From: Tetrahymena thermophila SB210
Lineage: Eukaryota > Ciliophora > Oligohymenophorea > Hymenostomatida > Tetrahymenidae
DNA length: 64,000 bases
NCBI RefSeq assembly: GCF_000189635.1
Contig: NW_002476364.1
Location: 186,001 to 250,000, forward strand
Reading direction: 5' to 3'
Under the pieces are notes generated by a model. The model saw nothing but the letters and a program-made list of their open reading frames with translations. It made no database searches and was not told the origin of the DNA. Within the stretch, counting starts at the first letter, position 1; every line of letters starts with the position of its first letter. The position numbers and the translations under genes were made by a program. Positions 38,452-51,777 of this stretch are shown piece by piece.

Positions 38452-41373
38452 ATGTCTATATTAGAAAAAGCTTTGAAGGAAGAAGATAGTGATAATGATG
38501 AAGATGAAATTCAATTAGATTTAAATGAGAAATATAAGTAAAAAGTTAAGAAAACTTAAGATTCAGATAGAAATTGCTAAATAAATTTGAAGTATAAAAA
38601 TGAGACTATTCACTATGAGTTTAGGACTAAGGAAAAGAATGTGGAATGGTTATTCAACTTCATACTCCGTAGACTATACTATTATGAAAAAAATGTTTTA
38701 AAAAATGAAGATGAAGAAAATATAACTCAGAGTTTGTAATAGATTGTTTCTTTTGTTTCTTCGTCATAAAACATAGCTGTTACTTATTATTTGACTTAAA
38801 AAAAGAGACCTATTTCAATATTTAACAATAAATGCATGCACATTCAACCTCTTTACTATGATTTTAATTTAGATACTATAGATAATACCTTTTAGTATAG
38901 AGAAGTCGGACTTGAATCATTTCACTTGATAAGATGTATTGGGTTAGGTGGCTTTAGCAGAGTTTATTTAGTATAAAAAAAAGACACAGGCAAGATGTTT
39001 GCACTAAAACTTATTGACAAGAAGTTTATCATTGAAAATAAAAAGGAAGTTATTGTTTAGAATGAGCGTAATATTATGGCCAGCATTGCACATCCTTTCT
39101 TGCTTAAGTTAGAGTATTCATTTGAAAGTAAAAGCTATCTTGGTTTTTGTATGGAGTACTGTGCAGGTGGTGAACTCTTCTATCATCTTCGTCGTATTAA
39201 AAGAATGAGCGAAGAAATGGCTCGCTTTTACTTTGTAGAAATCTGCTTAGGAATAGACTACCTTCATAAAAGGTAAATTAAAAAATAAATATAATTTTTA
39301 ATAAGCATGTTTGTTTGTTATTAAAATTATGAATTTATTTATGTTGTATTTATTTATTTTATAGGCACATCATCTACAGAGACATTAAACCAGAAAATAT
39401 TCTTTTAGATCTAGATGGACATGTCAGGATAGGTAAATAAATAAATAAATACTATCAAACAATACTCTAATTAAAATCATACTATTAAATTAAATGAATA
39501 GGTGACTTTGGTCTTTCTAAACCGGATATGGATATTAATGAGCATGCTTATAGCTTTTGTGGCTCTCCTGAATACATGGCTCCTGAAATGCTGATGAAAG
39601 TGGGCCATACTTACACTGTCGACTTCTACTGTTTGGGAGCTTTACTTTATGAATTAGTATTTATTTTAAATATTAATTTTATTAATTAAATAATTTCTTT
39701 TTAATTTATGTAAATAGGTAACTGGTCTTCCTCCTTTTTACAGCCATGATACAGATGCGATATATTAAAGGATATTATCAGAAGATCTAGATTTTCCAGA
39801 TCACGTTGAGCTCTCAATTGAATTAAAAAATTTATTAAAAGGATTGCTAGCTAAACATCCTCAAAATAGACTAGGTATCAAGAATGGTATCAGAGATATT
39901 TTAGCCCATTCATGGTTCAAGCCCATTAAAATTGGAGATGTCCTTGAGAAATTAATTGAACCTCCTTTGAAACCAAATGTTTTAGGTTTTAATTTTGATG
40001 AAGATGAATTTAACTAAGGAGAAAAAGAGTTTCGCAAAAAACTGTTAAATTGCTAAGTTGGATAAGATGAAGAGCATCTCCCTAAAATATTTGAAGAATT
40101 TTACTTCGATTCAAACTTAAATCGTATTAAAAAGTAGAAGCAACTTTAATTGTAACAATTAAAACAATAAAGAGAGTAGCAACAATTATAAAACTAGAAA
40201 CTTTTACAATAACAATAATAGTAGAAATAGCAATAAAATCTTATTTTTCAGATTTAGTAGCAATAACTCAAACATTCATAATAGCAAAAAATTTTATAAC
40301 AGTTAAATTCCTAGCCTTCAACAACTCAAGGATCTTACGAGATGAATAATTTCGTTTAACGTAAAGGCAGCTCTTCAAATAACCAAACATAAATAAGCCA
40401 AATGACACTCAATCAAACAAACAGCAGTCCTTACACAAAACTTGATACCGAGGGATCTCTGCCTCTATAGCAATTAAACTCTCATTTACTAACCCAGACA
40501 GGCATGATGAGACACAATACAGAAGTCAGTGATAGCAACAATACCTATCAAAATAACAATGGAAAAGTCCAAAATGAGAATTAAATTTATCAGTAATATT
40601 TATGGCAACAAGCCTAAGTTAATAATAATTTCAATAAGCCTACACATATGAAATAATCAAATAGCTTGGGCTAAAAGTAAAAGTCTAGTAAGTTGGTTTC
40701 GAAATAACACTTAAAGGCTAATTCTGCTATGAAGCTTTAAACTAATAATTTCATGAATAATTTTAGTCATACATCATAATAATCGCATCTTCTACTCTAA
40801 CAGCATCATTAGTAGCAACCTCTGTAAGTTTAGTAATCAAATAATCATTATTAATAACAAAATTAACAAAATAACAAAAGATTAAAAACTGAAGAAATGG
40901 AATACAACGAAGAAAATAGTGATTAATAAGAAGATTAGGCCTATTACAATAGTTCAAACCGTATTTTGACAGACATAAATCGTCGTAGTCGTGCTTTGGT
41001 CAAAATAAATGGAACAAAATCTAACTAATTACAAAAAAATCCATCATCAAAATAATTTTCTTCTTCTTCAAGTAAGTCTTCTCTTTAAAATTAATAACAC
41101 GGTCTCCAGTAGCATTCAATTGTTATATCTAATCTGAATTCGTATGGAAAGAATCTGGGCAACTCAGGTTAAATTAACTTTGGAGGAATCTAAGGAATTA
41201 ATTTAAATGGTTAACAAATATCTGCTTAGCAATATAATTCATAAACTGGTAATTAGACTCAGTAAGTTAACGGAGTAAACGCTAACTTATCCCCAACAAA
41301 GAATATAATTATAAATAACACTGCTGTTTCAACTAAAATTTATAATCCACTTGACTTCATTTATCAGAATTGA
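38452..41373 (+). CDS. AGC-type serine/threonine protein kinase with Gln-rich tail
   Basis: Four exons (38452-39272, 39365-39432, 39502-39656, 39718-41373; introns of 92, 69 and 61 nt), 899 aa, TGA 41371-41373. Residues 1-157 are an acidic start and a region of unknown fold. The kinase domain spans about 158-415: GLGGFSRVYLV (glycine loop), FALKLIDKK (ATP lysine), EYCAGGELFYHLR, YRDIKPENILLD (catalytic loop), DFGLSK (magnesium binding), CGSPEYMAPEM (activation loop/APE). All essential residues are present. LGIKNGIRDILAHSWF and a tail with FNFDEDEF resemble the AGC C-terminal extension and its Phe-rich motif. From about residue 490 on it is Gln/Asn/Ser-rich. It should phosphorylate Ser/Thr of basic substrates in the S6K/PKA/PKB-like manner; the exact subfamily is not assignable. 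Confidence 0.94.
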
Positions 41374-42633
41374 ATGAAACACTTTTCAAAATCTAGCATT
41401 TTATTAATAATTAATTAAAGATTTTATATAAAAAAAATGATAAGAAGGAAAGAAAGATAGATAAATAGACAATTATATGTTATAAAATAACTGATAAAAC
41501 AAGTAAGTAATTAACTAAAATATTAATTTTTATATAAATCTTTCAATAATAAAAGTGATAATAATAACAATAAATAAATAAATAATTAATTAAATACATT
41601 TAGTTGTTTTTATTCATAAATATATACCTATTTATTACTATTTAGTAATTAATTATTTTCAAATATTTATTGTTATTTATTTATTTTTTCAAATCTTATT
41701 TAGATATTTATGATAATACTTTTTGGCATAAATAGATTCTTTATTTATTTGATATTAAAAAAATAAATTACTAAATATTAAAAAATTTATAATTGTTATT
41801 CGGTATATTAAGGCAATCAGCTTAAAAATTTAAATGAAATCCTTCATTGCATATATCTTTTTATTTTTTAAATAATTATATTAAGTTAAAAAATTAATCA
41901 ACCTATAATTAATTGTCTTACTCTTTAAATTGTTTTTATTAATATTTTTTTCAAATATTTTTAATTTTTGATTATTTGCTTTTAACCTAAAAATCTATAT
42001 CCTTTCATGGATGAAAAAAAGTTTATATTTTTAAAAAATTGGAATGATATTTTTTTTGAATTGATTTTAACATAAAAATATCCTTTGATGATTAAAAAAA
42101 AATATTTTTTTTTATTTTTGATGGGGAAAAAGTTTTTTTTCCTATTCAATTTTATTTGAAATTTTTAATAAAAAAAAAATTAAATATTACTGGTAAAGAA
42201 ATTTTTTTTTTTGATATTCATTAATACACATATAAATTATTATTATATCTTTTTTATTTATTTTAATTACATTTTTTTGCAAAAAGCAAAAATCAACTAT
42301 CATTTAGCAAAATATATTTTTGAGTTTATAATTTGTACTCAAAATTTAACGAGCAATTATTTGTTATACAGTAATTAAAAATCTGTTAAGTATGCATTTT
42401 TATTTCAAAATAAATATCAATTTGATTGATTGATTAAGATTAATCAAAGGTATTGCTATTTATTTATGTATAAAAATTATTATAGATATTGATTGATCTG
42501 GGTAGCATAATTTCATTAAGTTATAACTCATAATAACAAAATATTTTACAAATAAATATATCTACAATATAGCCAATCAATTTCACGCAAGGATAACATT
42601 TAATATTTTAAAATTTACTATAACCATTCGATT
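41374..42633. other. intergenic, A/T-rich
   Basis: Contains long T and A tracts (42000-42260) and no coding frame of note. Lies between two plus-strand genes. Confidence 0.5.
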
Positions 42634-45456
42634 ATGAACTTTAACAGGGTTATATAACCATAGCTTGGTATAAATAAAATAAAAAATATTCAACAAAGTC
42701 CAATTAAATATAATGTTATAAATTAGTAGAGTTTACATTAAAACATTTAATAAAATGGATATTTAATCCAAAATGGAAGCGTGTAAACGTACTTTACTCC
42801 TATTAAATAAGCTTAAAATAGATCAGTTCCTTAGATCAATATTACACCTGGTCCAAATAGCTCTGCTCAAACAATACAAATGAGTCCATTTTAATCATAT
42901 AATTCTAAGATACTCACTGCTGCTACAGTAAAAGGGTTAAATGAAGTATCTTAATCTGGAAATTAATAATTTTTAATTTTTAACTAGTAACAAAATGCTT
43001 AGTTTATTTAAAATTAGCAAGATTAGCAATCAAACATCATGGAAATTACACGCTAAGTTCCTTAACCTCCTAAAAATCATCACTAAAGCAAGCGTATTTT
43101 TGATGAGGGAGAATAAAATAATACTTCTTATGGTTCTAAAATAAGGGCAAACTAATCTTCTATAATAGAAAATAACACATCTTTAGGAAACATTTCGTAA
43201 AGAGGAAATTTGAGAAATAGTTCCTTCATTCGTAATACTCAATATGATAAGGACTAGAATATATCTTAGAAATATCCTTACAATAATGTCAAACAAAATG
43301 TAAACTCTAAACAGTATCAAGGTAGTTTTATTTAAAGGAATTCTTCTCATGAGTAGAATAATAGAAGCACATCTTGCAATTAAGATGTGAACTAAAAAAA
43401 GACATAAAACGATTTAAATCAGCTTAAAAGAAATCTTGTTTTCGAAAAAATAAATAAATAATCATTTGGTAGTTAATAAAATGTTAATGTATCAAACCCA
43501 GTGATTAAGTAAAGCGATTTAATACCTGGATAAGGTATTAACAATAATCAATTCAACACTTAGCAGTAAACAATAAAGAGGAATAATATATTTGCTACTA
43601 CCAATAGTAATTCAATTAAAGCAAGTAATAACACGAGTGGAAGTTTATTCATTCTTAATACTTCTTAGGACTAAGTTTCAAAAGGAATACCTTCTCCAAG
43701 CAACTATCAAAGTAACGACGTTCTTCAAACATAACAAAGCTAGATATAAAGCCATAATGAGCAGGAAAGATAAATTATTAATAATAACTTGAAAATAGAT
43801 TTATCTCAAAATACTTTAAACGTTGTTAAATATACACCAAAGTAGGAAATTTTTAGCTTTGAAAATTCTTAAATATACATTGAAGATTAAGTAGAAACAC
43901 CACTAGCACCTCACATGTTTCAGCATAATAATTTTACATAAAGCAACATAAACTCTTGTTAAAATGCAGATACGTTGAACTTTTTTAGTACAAATTAAAA
44001 CGAATAAATGTCCAAGGTTTCAAAAGATAAAAGTAACTAGGATGAATTTAATTCACATGACTATAAAGTATCTCTGTTAGAAGTCACAAATAATGATACA
44101 TATGAATCAAATAAAATAGCATGTTAGATAGCTGGGAACAGCAACAATGAAAAAAATGTTTATATCAAAGAGTTCGACTAAGAAAAGCAGTTATTTGATT
44201 AACAAACAAACAGAATTAATGAACTCTAAGCAGAAAACGTTATGCTCAGAAACAACCTTTAAGAAATAAAAGAGATGTACAATAATTCTCAGATAAACAT
44301 TACGAAATTTTAAAATACATAGGAAGAGAACAATTAACTAAAGATTTAAATTTTACAATTATAGCTATAAAACAAAGAATATTTGGATAAAATCAAAGAT
44401 TATGAATAAAAAAGTTCTAATGCTTATTCTCAAAATAATTATTTCTCTAATGAAAATAGCACAAAAGGAGAGAGAAAATCATAAAATTCTCTCAATGAAC
44501 AGCTGAGAGAGCTTCAAGAAAAGAATGAGTTATTGTCAAAAGAAAAAGTTAGTTTGATGGAGTTGCTTCTCAACTAAGAAAAACTTTATAATCAACTTTC
44601 CCAAGATTTTTTAAAGCAGCAAAACTCATAGGAAAGTTAAAGATTTTCATAGCCAGCAGTAGCACCGTAGATTCAAATGCCTCATCCCAAATAGTAATTT
44701 TAACATTTTAAATAAAGTGATTTGAAATTTTTTTTGAACAATAAATTTAGCATATAACAATTAGAAGACCAGGTGAAGTCTTTAGAGAAAAATATAGAAA
44801 CGTTAAAAACAGAAATTATAGACAAAGATAATTTAATTTAATAAATGTAATTTGATCTCAAAGATTCCTAAAAGCAGCTTGGTCTCTTCACAGATTAAAT
44901 ATTAGTCCTAAAGGAAAAACTTGAAAAAAAAGATGATGATTAAAGGCTACTTCAATTAGAAAAAGAACTTATATCTATTTAAAATCAGAACAAAAGCTTA
45001 ATAGAAACGAACAGCAATTTATAAAAGCATATTGAAATGTTAGAATAAATCAAAACAAGTAAACCACCATAATAATTATAATAACAATAACAACATTAAT
45101 AATAATAACAAGAATTTTAACCACCTCAACGTGTTTAATTAAGTAAATACTTTGACTAAAACAGAGAAAATGAGCTTTAAATAAAACCTTCTTTGGGTGG
45201 ATAAGCGTATTTAAACAGTAACAGCAATCATATCCATACAAATTATTCAGATAAAACATACGTTAACAAGCAAAATTATGAAAAATTCATGTCAAATGGC
45301 AATAACAATTTAAACAATAAATACCAAAACGCGAAAAATCAAAATTAAATATTATTTACAGTAAATTCAAGTAAAAAGCTTTCAGTTAACAAAATAGAAG
45401 ATTCTTCTTATAAAGACCCTTACAACTAAAATAAATTTTAGAGTTTGTATAATTGA
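42634..45456 (+). CDS. Asn/Gln-rich protein with C-terminal coiled coil
   Basis: One uninterrupted frame, ATG 42634 to TGA 45454-45456, 940 aa. ATG 42634 is chosen over the closer ATG at 42755, which is in another frame ended by an early TGA. The first 500 residues are Asn/Gln/Ser-rich and probably disordered. Residues about 520-810 have clear heptads: NELQAENVMLRNNLQEIKEM, LNEQLRELQEKNELLSKEKV, LEDQVKSLEKNIETLKTEII and LQLEKELISIQNQNKSLIET. A poly-Gln run then leads into an Asn-rich tail. No family recognised. A long coiled coil after a disordered region suggests a structural or cytoskeletal-associated role, which is inference only. Confidence 0.85.
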
Positions 45457-46701
45457 ATGACTTTAGTTAAAAAATATAAAATTAATATTTATGTTTAAAG
45501 ATAGTATGTTGTAATTTACTTAAATATAATTGACTGATCTTAATTAAAAAATATTAAACTATCATGTATGCTTAAAGAGTAAACTCTTTAAAGTTTTTTT
45601 GTTGTAAACTTAATAAAATTGATTTATCTTTATTAAAAAAATATAAAATTATAATTTATTTTAAAGTTAATAAGATAAAATTACTTGATATAATTTATGT
45701 TTAAAGTTAATATCTATCTATTTATGTATATTTTAATTTAATTAATTTATCTTAAATATAAAAATGTAAAATTATAATTTATTTTAAATCTAGAAAGCTG
45801 TAAGCTACTTATATTTTATTGTTTTTATTTATAAAATATGGTTTTAATATTTAAATTTAATATCTTGTTAACTTAAAATAATTAATTGATCAAAAATGAA
45901 TTAATAAGATGTAATCTACTTAAATATAGTTGAATCATTTTAATTAAAAAATATAAAATTATAATTTTTGTTTCAAGTTAATATGGTGTAAACTACTTAA
46001 ACATATATAATTGATTTATCTTAAATAAATAATTATTAAATTATAATTTAAGTTTTAAGATAATATTATTCATTAAAAAATATATAATTTGTATTTATGC
46101 TTTAAGTAAATATGCATTTAAAATATATTTAAAAAAATTCATAAATTTTTATTAAAAAATGTAAAATGTATATTTATGTTTAAAATAATTAATTTTTTAT
46201 AATTTACTTAAATACAATCAATCGACTTTAGTAAGAACATTTAATCAATATTAAAGTAAATATGTTGTAAGTAACTTTAAATAGTTAAAAAATTGAATTA
46301 GACAATTTTATTTACAAAATTATCCATTCCTTTGCTAGAATAATGAATATATTTTTTTATTTTGAAATTAATATTTTACTTTAGTTTACTATTTAGATTA
46401 GCATTAATTATTCTTTATTTATTTTATTAATTATATGGATTGTGATAGATTAAATATAATTAATTCATTAATTATTTTTATTCAATACTAATACGAAAAA
46501 AACCACAAATTAATATTTATAGATAGATAGACAAGTAATCAAATTCAATATACTTTTAAGCCTTTAACGGATATATTTTGTTTAATAAATTCTTAATTAA
46601 TATTAAATATTGTTTTTTATAAGAAAAATCCGCAAAATTAACAAACAGAAAGGCTAAACAATTAAAAAAGAATTTTTGTGTAAATAAATAATTAATTAAA
46701 A
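45457..46701. other. intergenic region filled mostly by a degenerate tandem repeat
   Basis: No coding frame recognised. The repeat occupies the first two thirds; the remainder is unstructured A/T-rich sequence leading to the ATG at 46702. Confidence 0.5.
45470..46260. repeat. degenerate A/T-rich minisatellite, about 100-bp unit
   Basis: Variants of the same block recur about seven times: ATTAAAAAATATAAAATTAT, TTTATGTTTAAAGTTAATAT, then GTTGTAATTTACTTAAATAT and a TTGATTTATCTTA box. Copies differ widely in sequence and length. It lies in the region between two plus-strand genes. Confidence 0.65.
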
Positions 46702-49362
46702 ATGAGCGCTTCAAAGCTTTCAAGGATGGATCAGCTATTAAGCAGGAATGCATCTATGTTTAATGAGAAACCTAATCATTATAGGAGCAACTCTTCATTT
46801 GAAAGCTAGCTAAATTTTGTCAAAGGACAATTAGATAGAAATTAATAGAGTACTTATATGCATTCAAATACTAAAACAGAATCCTTTAATATATTCAACA
46901 ATAATTTAAATGTTCCTCTTACAAACAGATTACCTCCTTCAAATAAAAAATAATCTTACTACACACCTTAGAAAATTAATAGATAAATTCTTTCTTCCAG
47001 TATATATGAGAAAGAAAGCAGCTAACAGCGAAATGATAATAGCTGTAAAAATTTAAGAAACAATGATGCAGCTGAATTCTTTTAAAAAAGTGAATTCAAA
47101 GATATAAGTTCTATCAAAAAAAAGACTCCTACAATAGAAAAACACATAGATTATGATTATTATGAATCAGAATAATAGAAAATAAATGAAACTCCATGTT
47201 AAAAAATATTGAAATCATATGAAAAAGAAAATTGTTTACTCAAATCAGAGGTAAATCAAATTTTATTTGCTTTTTTTTAAAAATATTAATAAATATTTTA
47301 CAGAAAAAATAAAACATTTTATTGATAAATTACATAAAATTCAATAAATAATTGAAACAGATGGTTAATTATGTTTTAATATGTTAAAAGCTATAAGATC
47401 ACAATTAAGAAATGAAGGAAATTAACAGAAAGATAAGAGAAATGGAAAAAGAAAATAAGAAATTAAGGAATGCATTATAATAATATATTGATTAAGATGA
47501 AAAAGAAGAGAAGGTGAGAATTTAAAAGGAATCAGAAATCATTTATGTATTGAAAGAAGAAATTGCTAAGCAGCATGTTTTGAATACGAAATTAGGAGAA
47601 AAAATTAATTTTTTATAGCAGGTAAATTAATTCTTATAAAAAACAACTTTTGTTAATGAAATTTATTTAAGTAAAATGTAGAATTAGATTAAGAAAAAGA
47701 AAAATATTATAAAAAATGTGTCCTTCTAGCTAAAAAGCTAAAAAGTTTTTAGGGCGTTAAACTAGATTTGTAAGAAAAAATATGTAATATTGAGCCAGAA
47801 CTTGACAAATAATAAATAAAAGTAAAGTTATACAGTTAATTTATTGACGATTTTAAAAATATTTTTTTAAAGAATGAGCTACTTGAATAAGATGCAAGAC
47901 ATTTGTAAATGGAATTAGATTTTTGGAGATAAAAAGCTGAAGATTAAGAATATGAAATGCTAAAGTTTAAAAGGTTTTTTAAATTTCTCACTAATGAATA
48001 ATTTGAGTTAACTTTATTTTTATCAGAAATGATGAAAAGTTAAGAATTAGGCTGTAAGAATACGAAGACATAGAAGCACAAGATAAGGAAAAATAATTCT
48101 CAGAATTAAATTAATTTAAAGCTAAGTTAAAGTAAACAGAAATCGAAAATTAAGATCTAAAAGAATAATTAAAGAAATTGAAGGCTGAATTAGGAAATTC
48201 AAACTACTCAGAAGAGAGCTCTCAAGACATAATAGCAAATTTAAAAGCCAAACTTCATGTTGAAACTACAAAGTAAAATATTAAAAATAATTTAATAAAA
48301 CAATAAATTTAGCAATAAATTATTCTCCAAATCAAGCAATATTCGAACAAATAAATGAAATAAAATTGTTAATATTTTAGTTAATTATCATATAATTTTG
48401 CAAGCAGAAGAACAAAACCTAAGAATATTTATATTGAATACATTTATATTTATTTTGAAAACACAGAAATATTTTAAATAAAAAAATAGACTTGAGAATA
48501 TCACCCAAAAGGAGAAAGAACAAAGAAAGAAGATTGAGGAGTTAGAGAAATAATTAAAATAAATAAAGGAGAAAAATGATAATTTGGAAATAGAAAAAGT
48601 TAAACTTGAAGTTTAATAGTAAATAGATGAAGACATTGAAGGAGCTAATTATGAGAAAGTTATAGAAAGGTATTAAAATATTATTTATTTATCTTAAATT
48701 TTTAATTTTTTAAAGAATATTAAAGAATTAATATTATTAGGTCAAAAAATAAAGCAGAAGACATTAATAGAGATCAAAATTATATAATAGAAAAGTTATA
48801 GAGAGATTTATAAACAAGAGATATGGAGATCATGCAGTTAAAAGAAAACTTTGATAGTCTCTATTTGTAATTAATTGAGAATTAAAATATGCTCAAGGAA
48901 GAAATTAATCTCAAAAATAAGGTAGATTATCATTTCATTTCATTTCTTTTACTTCATGCTTCTTACATTTTTTACTGTTTTTTACATAATAATTATTAAT
49001 TTAATTTACTTTTGTTTTGTTTGTTTTAATAGGTCGAACAAGAAAAGCAAGCTTAAATTATTGAGCTAAACTAAATAAAAAAAGAAATTTCAAAATACAA
49101 AGAAAATCTAGAAAACTTTAAACAAAATCTTACTGAATCTTAAATAAAATAACCTCGCAGTAGCAGGATATTTGATAATACTGATCAAAGCAATAACTTT
49201 AATGAGAAGATAAAACTTTTAGAAAGCACGATTGCAGATGTTTAAAATAAAAAGAAATAAGTAAATTAAGATAATTAAATGCTGAAATAAAGACTTTAAA
49301 GCTTAGATTGTTAGCTAAGTCATAGATCATAAGCCAGTTCATCTAATTTGTCTTAATAATGA
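46702..49362 (+). CDS. long coiled-coil protein, seven exons
   Basis: Exons 46702-47250, 47304-47621, 47672-47973, 48027-48272, 48490-48669, 48741-48921 and 49033-49362 give 701 aa, all in phase, TGA 49360-49362. Residues 1-180 are Ser/Asn-rich and polar. From about 190 to the end it is nearly continuous coiled coil: MKEINRKIREMEKENKKLRN, LKAKLHVETTKLENITQKEK, QRKKIEELEKQLKQIKEKND, LQTRDMEIMQLKENFDSLYL. The join 48272/48490 is inferred from phase and from how it continues the heptads; reading through instead yields an odd hydrophobic segment. No motor or other head domain is present. In ciliates such proteins are often cytoskeletal, basal-body or epiplasm-associated, but no specific family is recognised. 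Confidence 0.85.
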
Positions 49363-50066
49363 ATTATATTTATTTTAGAAGCATAAATAATTAAATAGAA
49401 TGTATAAATGCAAAAAATTTATGTTTCTATAATTAAATTATATATCAAAAAAAATCTTACTTATAAATAAATACCATTCATTAATTTTTTGAAAATATTT
49501 ATTTACATTTTTAGATTTAATTTTTTATCAATTTTTATTAAAGCTTTTATTTATGCCATTTATTTTTAATACCTTTAACTTTCTAATTTGTACTAAAAAA
49601 TATTTTAATTTATTTTATATTTGAGATGTAAAAGCCAATATTTTTGAAAAAAAATTATTTTTATTTCGCCTTAATAAATGAGGATTTAAAATAAATAAAT
49701 GTTAATTTAGATTATCTTTTAAAATTGAATTGAATCAGATTTCATTACAATGAATTTAAATAATATTCTATATTTTGGTTTTTTAAATTTTAAAATACTT
49801 TAATTTTTGAATTTTGAGAAAAGAGTTACTGTCCTCACTTTCTTTTTTCTTTCTTTCTCTTATCATATTGCATTTGTAAGTCAGTATTTAATATAAACAA
49901 TTTTTATAATAAGATTTTTTTTACTTTCTGAATCAGATTAATAAAACAACAATTACTTTACTGTATTGTCTATTTTCATTAATTAACTTTAGATAGTTCA
50001 AGCTTTTAAAAAGAAATTAAGATAACTAAAGAAATAATCGTAGAATCAAACAAACAAATATTTAAA
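49363..50066. other. intergenic; duplicated upstream region of the X1 genes
   Basis: The part from about 49625 is clearly similar to 57280-57700, upstream of the second X1 gene (shared GAATCAGATTT..A, ATGAATTTAAATAATATTCT, and AAAAGTTACTGTCCTC-like blocks). It marks the left edge of the segmental duplication. Confidence 0.6.
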
Positions 50067-51185
50067 ATGTAGTAATAATCTAGCTAAAGCTAAATAGTTT
50101 CTTTAAATTCAACAAATATTTAATCGGAGGAAGATAATTCCATAGACAAAGAAGAAAATAATAAGATTATAGCACGCTAGTAAGGTAAGATATGTATAAA
50201 GAAGGAAAAGAAGAGTTAGATTGATTGGGGTTCCTCTAATTATGAGAAATATATTGTAAACAGACTCTTAACCAATATATGTTTATAATCTTATTAAAAT
50301 GATGAAAAGATATGATCCTGTCGAATTAGAGAAATACAAATATTTAGATATCCAGTCAGCAGGAGTTGGAAGAATAGAAAGCATCTAATTTAACTTTATA
50401 AATCTTATTAAAATTAAGACTATTTTGATCTTGCTCTACTTTTAGAATAATATCAATATCATGTTTACTAATAATTTAATAAAAGTATGTCCTAATTGGG
50501 CTTATAAGATTATAGCTTGCCTAATCTATAGACTAAAATAGATGAAGAATTCATTGATTTTGAGAGAAGTGTAAAGAATTGGGCTAACTAAACTCGAGAA
50601 AGTGAAATTATGATATTGATTCTAGGCAACATGAATGTAGAAAAAAAATTTCCATAATTAAAAAAATAATTATTTACACAAAATTTGATCAACTTTGTAA
50701 GCGGAGATCTGTAAACCACTTACGAAAAAATTATTAATTATAAAAATTATGATTTTCTAACAAATTTTTTAAGAGACTTAGATGAAATAGGGGGAAATGG
50801 AAGGGAGGAAATGGAAAGATCTAAATTTATATTAAAACAGTAAATGAAAGATTTTAATGAATTTGAGTTTGAGTTTGATGATAAAATCTTAACTTTGGAT
50901 GGATTTAGATTACCTTGTAAAATAAAAGTCGAATTACTCTTCTATGATAATGAAAAGAAATAAATATCTAAGAAACCTGGGTTGTATTATTTTATAGTAA
51001 ATCAATTAAATTTTGATCTGGAAGTAATATAGCATTTAATAGAAATGCGTCAGCAAAATCAATAAAATAGTTTATCTATCTTCAACTAAGCCTTCAGAGA
51101 AATATATGATCATATGAATTTTGAGTATAAATGTTATTAAGAGTATTTTTTAGAGAAATTTTATAGCTAAAAAAGTACATCATGA
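50067..51185 (+). pseudogene. X1-family pseudogene (copy 1), relative of the gene at 57701
   Basis: Aligns along its whole length with the intact X1 gene at 57701-58909. Near 50195 it lacks two bases of an A-rich tract, which shifts the frame and leads to a TGA at about 50304. At 50390 a further 76 bases are missing: the intact copy has AGCATCTAATT at 58016 and again at 58092, and here only one copy (50380-50390) remains, the mark of a deletion between direct repeats. The lost segment contains LDKINRFIDIE, which is also present (as LDKVNETIDI) in the X2 paralogues, so loss and not insertion is the correct polarity. The downstream 260 codons remain open and similar to the ortholog-like copy, with a changed C-terminus (TGA 51183-51185). 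Inactivation is probably recent. Confidence 0.88.
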
Positions 51186-51261
51186 TCTTGATTTTATTTA
51201 ATTGAAAAGCATATTTACTAGTATGTTCAAAAAGTTTGTTTTAGACAATTTTAAATAAATC

Positions 51262-51283
51262 TATATATATATATATATATATA
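51262..51283. repeat. TA dinucleotide run
   Basis: Eleven TA units downstream of the X1 pseudogene. Confidence 0.9.
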
Positions 51284-51777
51284 GTAATTTAATTGCAATT
51301 TGTTTTCATTTATTTATTATATATAATATATTAGTAAACTATATATGTTATTGCTAATACATATAAAGTTGGTTATTGAAAAGCTAATAGATTTAACTTA
51401 AGAATTTGAAATTAACATGAATTTAAAAAATAATAGATTTTTTATGAAAAAAAAAAAATTGAATAACTTTTTATCTCTTAAGCTCCTTCCTTCCTTCTTT
51501 TAAATTCAAATTATCTGTTTTTTTGTTGGTACTAAATAATATATTTATTATATATTTTATTCTCATTATTATTGTTTTATATTTAAAGAATAGAATTTGG
51601 TTACATAGAATTAAACTACATATAAATGCAAAGATATTGATTATTTAATATGTTAATTATACAATATTAACAGGAATTAAAAAATTATTGAACAGCAGTA
51701 TTCAATTAATAGTTAATATTATATTTACAACACTCTTATTAATTATTTTGGTCTGATTAATTCTTTTGTATTAACCT

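Noticed and set aside
45050-45259. Minus-strand 69-aa ORF with a Val/Ile-rich tail
   Set aside because: It is the complement of Gln/Asn repeat codons in the plus-strand coiled-coil gene.
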